From: Brachionus koreanus
Taxonomy: Eukaryota; Rotifera; Eurotatoria; Ploima; Brachionidae
NCBI GenBank assembly: GCA_016987375.1
Contig: PJRA01000391.1
Span: 4,554 to 15,009 of the forward strand
Direction: 5' to 3'
Length of the DNA stretch: 10,456 bases
Shown: piece by piece, positions 8,244-10,456 of the stretch
Position numbering within the stretch: position 1 is the first letter of the stretch
Layout of the letters: every line of letters begins with the position of its first letter
The notes under the pieces: generated by a model
What the model was told of the DNA's origin: nothing
The model's database searches: none
The model's input: the letters and a program-made list of their open reading frames with translations, nothing else
Made by a program: the position numbers and the translations under genes

Positions 8244-8675
8244 GTTTTCTTCTTTTTTATGATTGATAAATTTAATTTGACAAGAAATTTGTTTGTTGAA
8301 AATGCATTAAGCGCCATAAAAAAATTCATATTTATCCTCGATTTATTGCTTAGAATAATTATTAACAACAACAACAAAAATTTTATTTTTTTATTTTAAA
8401 ATTAATTTAAATAAAAAAAGGCGGTGGGTTCAACTTAATCAAACAATTAGACTCAAACGAATTAACAAATTATGTTAAATAAAATATATTTTTAATATTG
8501 ATTGGACTTTGTGTGAGAATATAATATTTATTTTTTGCAAATTTAGCAACATTCACCTCTTGAACTTTGTTTTGTACATAATCATATTAGTTGTTTTATT
8601 CATGTCAAATAAACTAAGTATATTGTGGCCTGAGCATCATTTATATTGAACAAAGAACAATTTTGAGAAATTAAA
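8244..8675. promoter_or_regulatory. shared divergent promoter region of H2A and H2B
   Basis: The 432 bp between the two ATGs must hold both promoters. Toward H2A, minus-strand GGATAAATA (8337-8329) is a TATA-like box 86-94 nt before the ATG. Toward H2B, TATATT at 8619-8624 lies 52 nt before the ATG. Between them are a GC-rich GGCGGTGGG (8420-8428) standing out from AT-rich DNA, ATTGG/CCAAT (8501-8505), TTGCAAAT (8535-8542, one mismatch from the reversed histone octamer ATGCAAAT) and an AAC microsatellite (8364-8375). Divergent H2A-H2B pairs sharing a control region are common in animals, which supports coordinated S-phase expression. Individual sites are motif matches. Confidence 0.55.
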
Positions 8676-9044
8676 ATGCCACCAAAGACACCAAGCAAAG
8701 GGGCCAAAAAAGCTGTCAAGCCAGTCAAAGGAGCCAAAGGAGAAGGCAAACGAAGAAAGAAAAGGAAGGAGACTTATTCAGTGTACATATACAAAGTATT
8801 GAAACAAGTTCATCCAGACACTGGTATTTCAAGCAAAGCTATGAGCATTATGAATTCTTTTGTCAATGACATATTTGAGAGAATAGCCTCTGAGGCTTCT
8901 AAGTTGTCGACCCACAATGGTCGTTCGACTATTTCTAGTCGTGAAATTCAAACAAGTGTTCGTCTTTTGTTGCCTGGTGAATTAGCTAAGCATGCAGTTA
9001 GTGAAGGTACAAAAGCTGTAACCAAATACACTAGCTCTAAATAA
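8676..9044 (+). CDS. H2B: histone H2B
   Basis: The 122-residue product is a complete core histone H2B. It has a Lys/Pro/Ala-rich N-tail, the basic stretch [11 protein letters not shown], the fold segment [16 protein letters not shown], and the C-terminal helix ending A-V-T-K-Y-T-S-S-K, which contains the conserved ubiquitinated Lys. It is intronless, with ATG context AAAATGCC. The stem-loop at 9071-9086 and downstream element at 9105-9113 mark it as replication-dependent. Its last codons and 3' signals are repeated just beyond the N at 9121. Confidence 0.98.
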   Translation: MPPKTPSKGAKKAVKPVKGAKGEGKRRKKRKETYSVYIYKVLKQVHPDTGISSKAMSIMNSFVNDIFERIASEASKLSTHNGRSTISSREIQTSVRLLLPGELAKHAVSEGTKAVTKYTSSK

Positions 9045-9070
9045 GTTCATTCATACATATAGAAACCCCC

Positions 9071-9086
9071 GGCCTTTTTCAAGGCC
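9071..9086 (+). terminator. histone 3' stem-loop of H2B
   Basis: GGCCTTTTTCAAGGCC, a six-bp stem with TTTC loop, 26 nt after the stop and preceded by CCCCC. It is followed by AATCA, where cleavage would be expected about five nt past the stem. Confidence 0.94.
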
Positions 9087-9104
9087 AATCACTTTTTTAA
9101 AATT

Positions 9105-9113
9105 AAAGCAAAT
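9105..9113 (+). promoter_or_regulatory. candidate histone downstream element of H2B
   Basis: AAAGCAAAT, 18 nt after the stem-loop, in the same position as in the other histone 3' ends of the window. Confidence 0.6.
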
Positions 9114-9120
9114 TAATAAT

Positions 9121-9121
9121 N
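9121..9121. other. assembly gap or ambiguous base (N)
   Basis: A single undetermined base at the exact boundary where a second H2B 3' end begins mid-codon. It is best read as a placeholder join between contigs rather than one unread base. Confidence 0.8.
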
Positions 9122-9177
9122 AGCATGCAGTTAGTGAAGGTACAAAAGCTGTAACCAAATACACTAGCTCTAAATAA
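9122..9177 (+). pseudogene. H2B 3' fragment, second copy (last 17 codons)
   Basis: Bases 9122-9189 are identical over 68 nt to 8989-9056 and cover the last two bases of a Lys codon, 17 codons from His to the final Lys, the TAA (9175-9177) and the first 12 nt of the 3' UTR. The copy then has a different 3'-UTR spacer but its own stem-loop and downstream element. As it starts at the N, it is probably the end of another complete H2B gene or allele whose 5' part is missing from the assembly, rather than a genomic pseudogene. Confidence 0.8.
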
Positions 9178-9214
9178 GTTCATTCATACTTATTGTACAT
9201 TAAAAAAACCCCCC

Positions 9215-9230
9215 GGCCTTTTTCAAGGCC
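9215..9230 (+). terminator. histone 3' stem-loop of the second H2B copy
   Basis: The same 16 bases as the first copy, preceded by CCCCCC, 37 nt after the copied stop codon instead of 26. Confidence 0.92.
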
Positions 9231-9248
9231 AATCACTTTCTTAAAAGT

Positions 9249-9257
9249 AAAGCAAAT
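9249..9257 (+). promoter_or_regulatory. candidate histone downstream element of the second H2B copy
   Basis: AAAGCAAAT, again 18 nt after the stem-loop. The 18-nt spacer differs from the first copy at two positions while the element is unchanged. Confidence 0.6.
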
Positions 9258-9665
9258 CTAAAATTTAAATTAAACTATTACCTTATATTTTATTAAACAT
9301 AATTCATTGACAATAATTCTAAAACTATTAACAAAGTGCATTCTTTACTCGATGCTTAAATTATAACCCAAACATTTTAATGTTATTATTTAATACAGTT
9401 CATAATTATAACTACACCTATTCAAATAATAATAAAACAAATCATACAAAAATTTACTACTCAAGAATATATTAACTCGTAAGCAAATTTAAAAAACAAT
9501 CAACACATTACAAATCAGTTGATCCGCCTAGAGTCCGATATAAACAAACATTAAGCCCAAAATATAAGAAAACTTATTTAACAATTTTATATGTAATAGT
9601 AAATTTTGAGATTTGGTTAATTTATAAAATTGCATGTGTGTAATATGTAATATGTAAATGAAACA
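9258..9665. other. AT-rich spacer, no gene recognised
   Basis: No coding or RNA signal was recognised. A short less-AT-rich stretch (about 9518-9540) and a TATGTAATATGTAA repeat near 9645 are the only irregularities. Confidence 0.5.
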
Positions 9666-10313
9666 ATGAGTACTCAATTGGAGGAGGGCAAGATATGCGT
9701 ACTCAATGCTCAACGAATCGATGTTGAAGTCAAACAAACAGTTTAAGCTCAAAGGCTACACAATTCATCGGCATGATAGATCAAGGGCAGAAAGAGGAGG
9801 TATTTGCATCTGCGTCAGGAAAACTATTCCCTGCCTTGTCTTCTCCAAGAGCCCAAGCAACAGCATCACAGACTGGATCACTATTTTTCTGCCAAAGATC
9901 TTTCCAATCGGGAAGACCTTCACTTATCATCCGTATACATTGCACCAGGTAACAGCAGATCTGAACGCCCACAATACGCTATTATGGTCATCAGAGACCG
10001 TTAAATTCGGTTTAGTCCTCCAGACCATACTAAAAGAACTCGAGCTGAATATCTATCCCACTAGCTCTCCAACGTATGCTCCCTACCATCGTCTTCATAA
10101 TGCTTCAACACTTGATTTAATTATCACTAGCGACTCAGCTGACATCCGCATCAACGCAGTGATCATCTGCCAGTACTGTTCACTATTGAAACCAAGCAAT
10201 TAGACAGGAAGCAACAATCAACAACAACAAAGACAAGGGTCGGTTGGGAAAAATTCAAAGAAGTTGCGAAGAAAGCCCTTCGTCCACTCACTGGAAAAGA
10301 AATCCAAAAATAA
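9666..10313 (+). mobile_element. decayed LINE: apurinic-type endonuclease domain of ORF2
   Basis: Three frame segments together reproduce the exonuclease/endonuclease/phosphatase domain at the N-terminus of LINE ORF2. From 9666: K-I-C-V-L-N-A-Q (strand 1). From 9706 in another frame: L-K-G-Y-T then R-G-G-I-C-I-C-V. In the first frame again, near 9924: L-S-S-V-Y-I-A-P-G. From 9955 in the second frame: A-D-L-N-A-H-N-T (family GDFNAHNT) and S-T-L-D-L-I-I-T at 10105. Finally, in the first frame, the catalytic S-D-H at 10158-10166 with the following V-G-W-E-K-F segment, ending at TAA 10311-10313. Segments normally present after the first strand and between VYxxPG and the DxNAHN motif are missing, so deletions accompany the frameshifts. 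The reverse transcriptase is absent. Jockey-like affinity is suggested by NAHNTLLW but not proven. Confidence 0.75.
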
Positions 10314-10456
10314 TTTTCATCCGAGTCAGCCTACTTATACTCATCTTCATTCTTCTTCTATTCCTTTTCTTACTACATTCTTTATTTATTTGAAAATTTC
10401 ATTCTAAAACTAAATGCGCATTATTAGCGTCTCCAATTGATGGCATTGCTCGCTCT
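10314..10456. other. pyrimidine-rich tail of the window
   Basis: Bases about 10340-10390 are dominated by T and C on the plus strand (TCTTC-type repeats). No coding signal; the window ends without resuming the LINE. Confidence 0.5.

Noticed and set aside
9528..9752. Minus-strand 74-codon ORF and the minus-strand 63-codon ORF at 9781-9972
   Set aside because: They lie in AT-rich spacer or antisense to the LINE endonuclease remnant, with no domain features.

Overview
This is AT-rich nuclear DNA from an animal. The replication-dependent histone genes H4, H2A and H2B end in the metazoan 16-nt histone stem-loop, one gene has a short GT-AG intron, and decayed non-LTR retrotransposons (LINEs) are present. 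The very low GC, short intron and compact layout would fit a monogonont rotifer such as Brachionus. That placement is an inference: the ordinary 129-residue H2A argues against a bdelloid, but no species-diagnostic sequence was recognised.

Left part (about 1-4400): a short ORF resembling the C-terminal restriction-endonuclease-like domain of Crinkler-type proteins (286-783), possibly frameshifted from an upstream ORF (122-289). It is followed after 108 bp by a two-exon gene (892-931 joined to 1086-3805) for a dynamin-like GTPase with a long helical region and a C-terminal domain that looks like half of a GREB1/TET-JBP-associated glycosyltransferase fold with its acidic active-site motif replaced. 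A single in-frame TAG (3803-3805) separates this from a further 175 open codons (3806-4330), which look like the second half of the same domain. The locus is therefore one large gene of about 1,094 codons interrupted by a nonsense, readthrough or assembly-error codon.

Middle (about 4390-5455): AT-rich intergenic DNA with a slightly GC-richer island (5121-5381) that may be a decayed retrotransposon protease. The histone cluster follows: H4 (minus, 5511-5822), a LINE 3'-end remnant (about 5967-6470), AT-rich spacer with a diverged ~135-bp tandem duplication (6827-7090), then H2A (minus, 7854-8243) and H2B (plus, 8676-9044) divergently transcribed from a shared 432-bp promoter region. Every histone 3' end carries a stem-loop and, exactly 18 nt further on, a conserved (A/G)AAGCAAAT element. 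That element is the best candidate for the U7-binding histone downstream element of this lineage.

Right part: a single N at 9121 is followed by a second copy of the last codons and 3' processing signals of H2B, so the assembly probably joined two histone repeat units or alleles here. After 400 bp of AT-rich DNA comes a frameshifted, internally deleted LINE endonuclease domain (9666-10313), and the window ends in pyrimidine-rich DNA.
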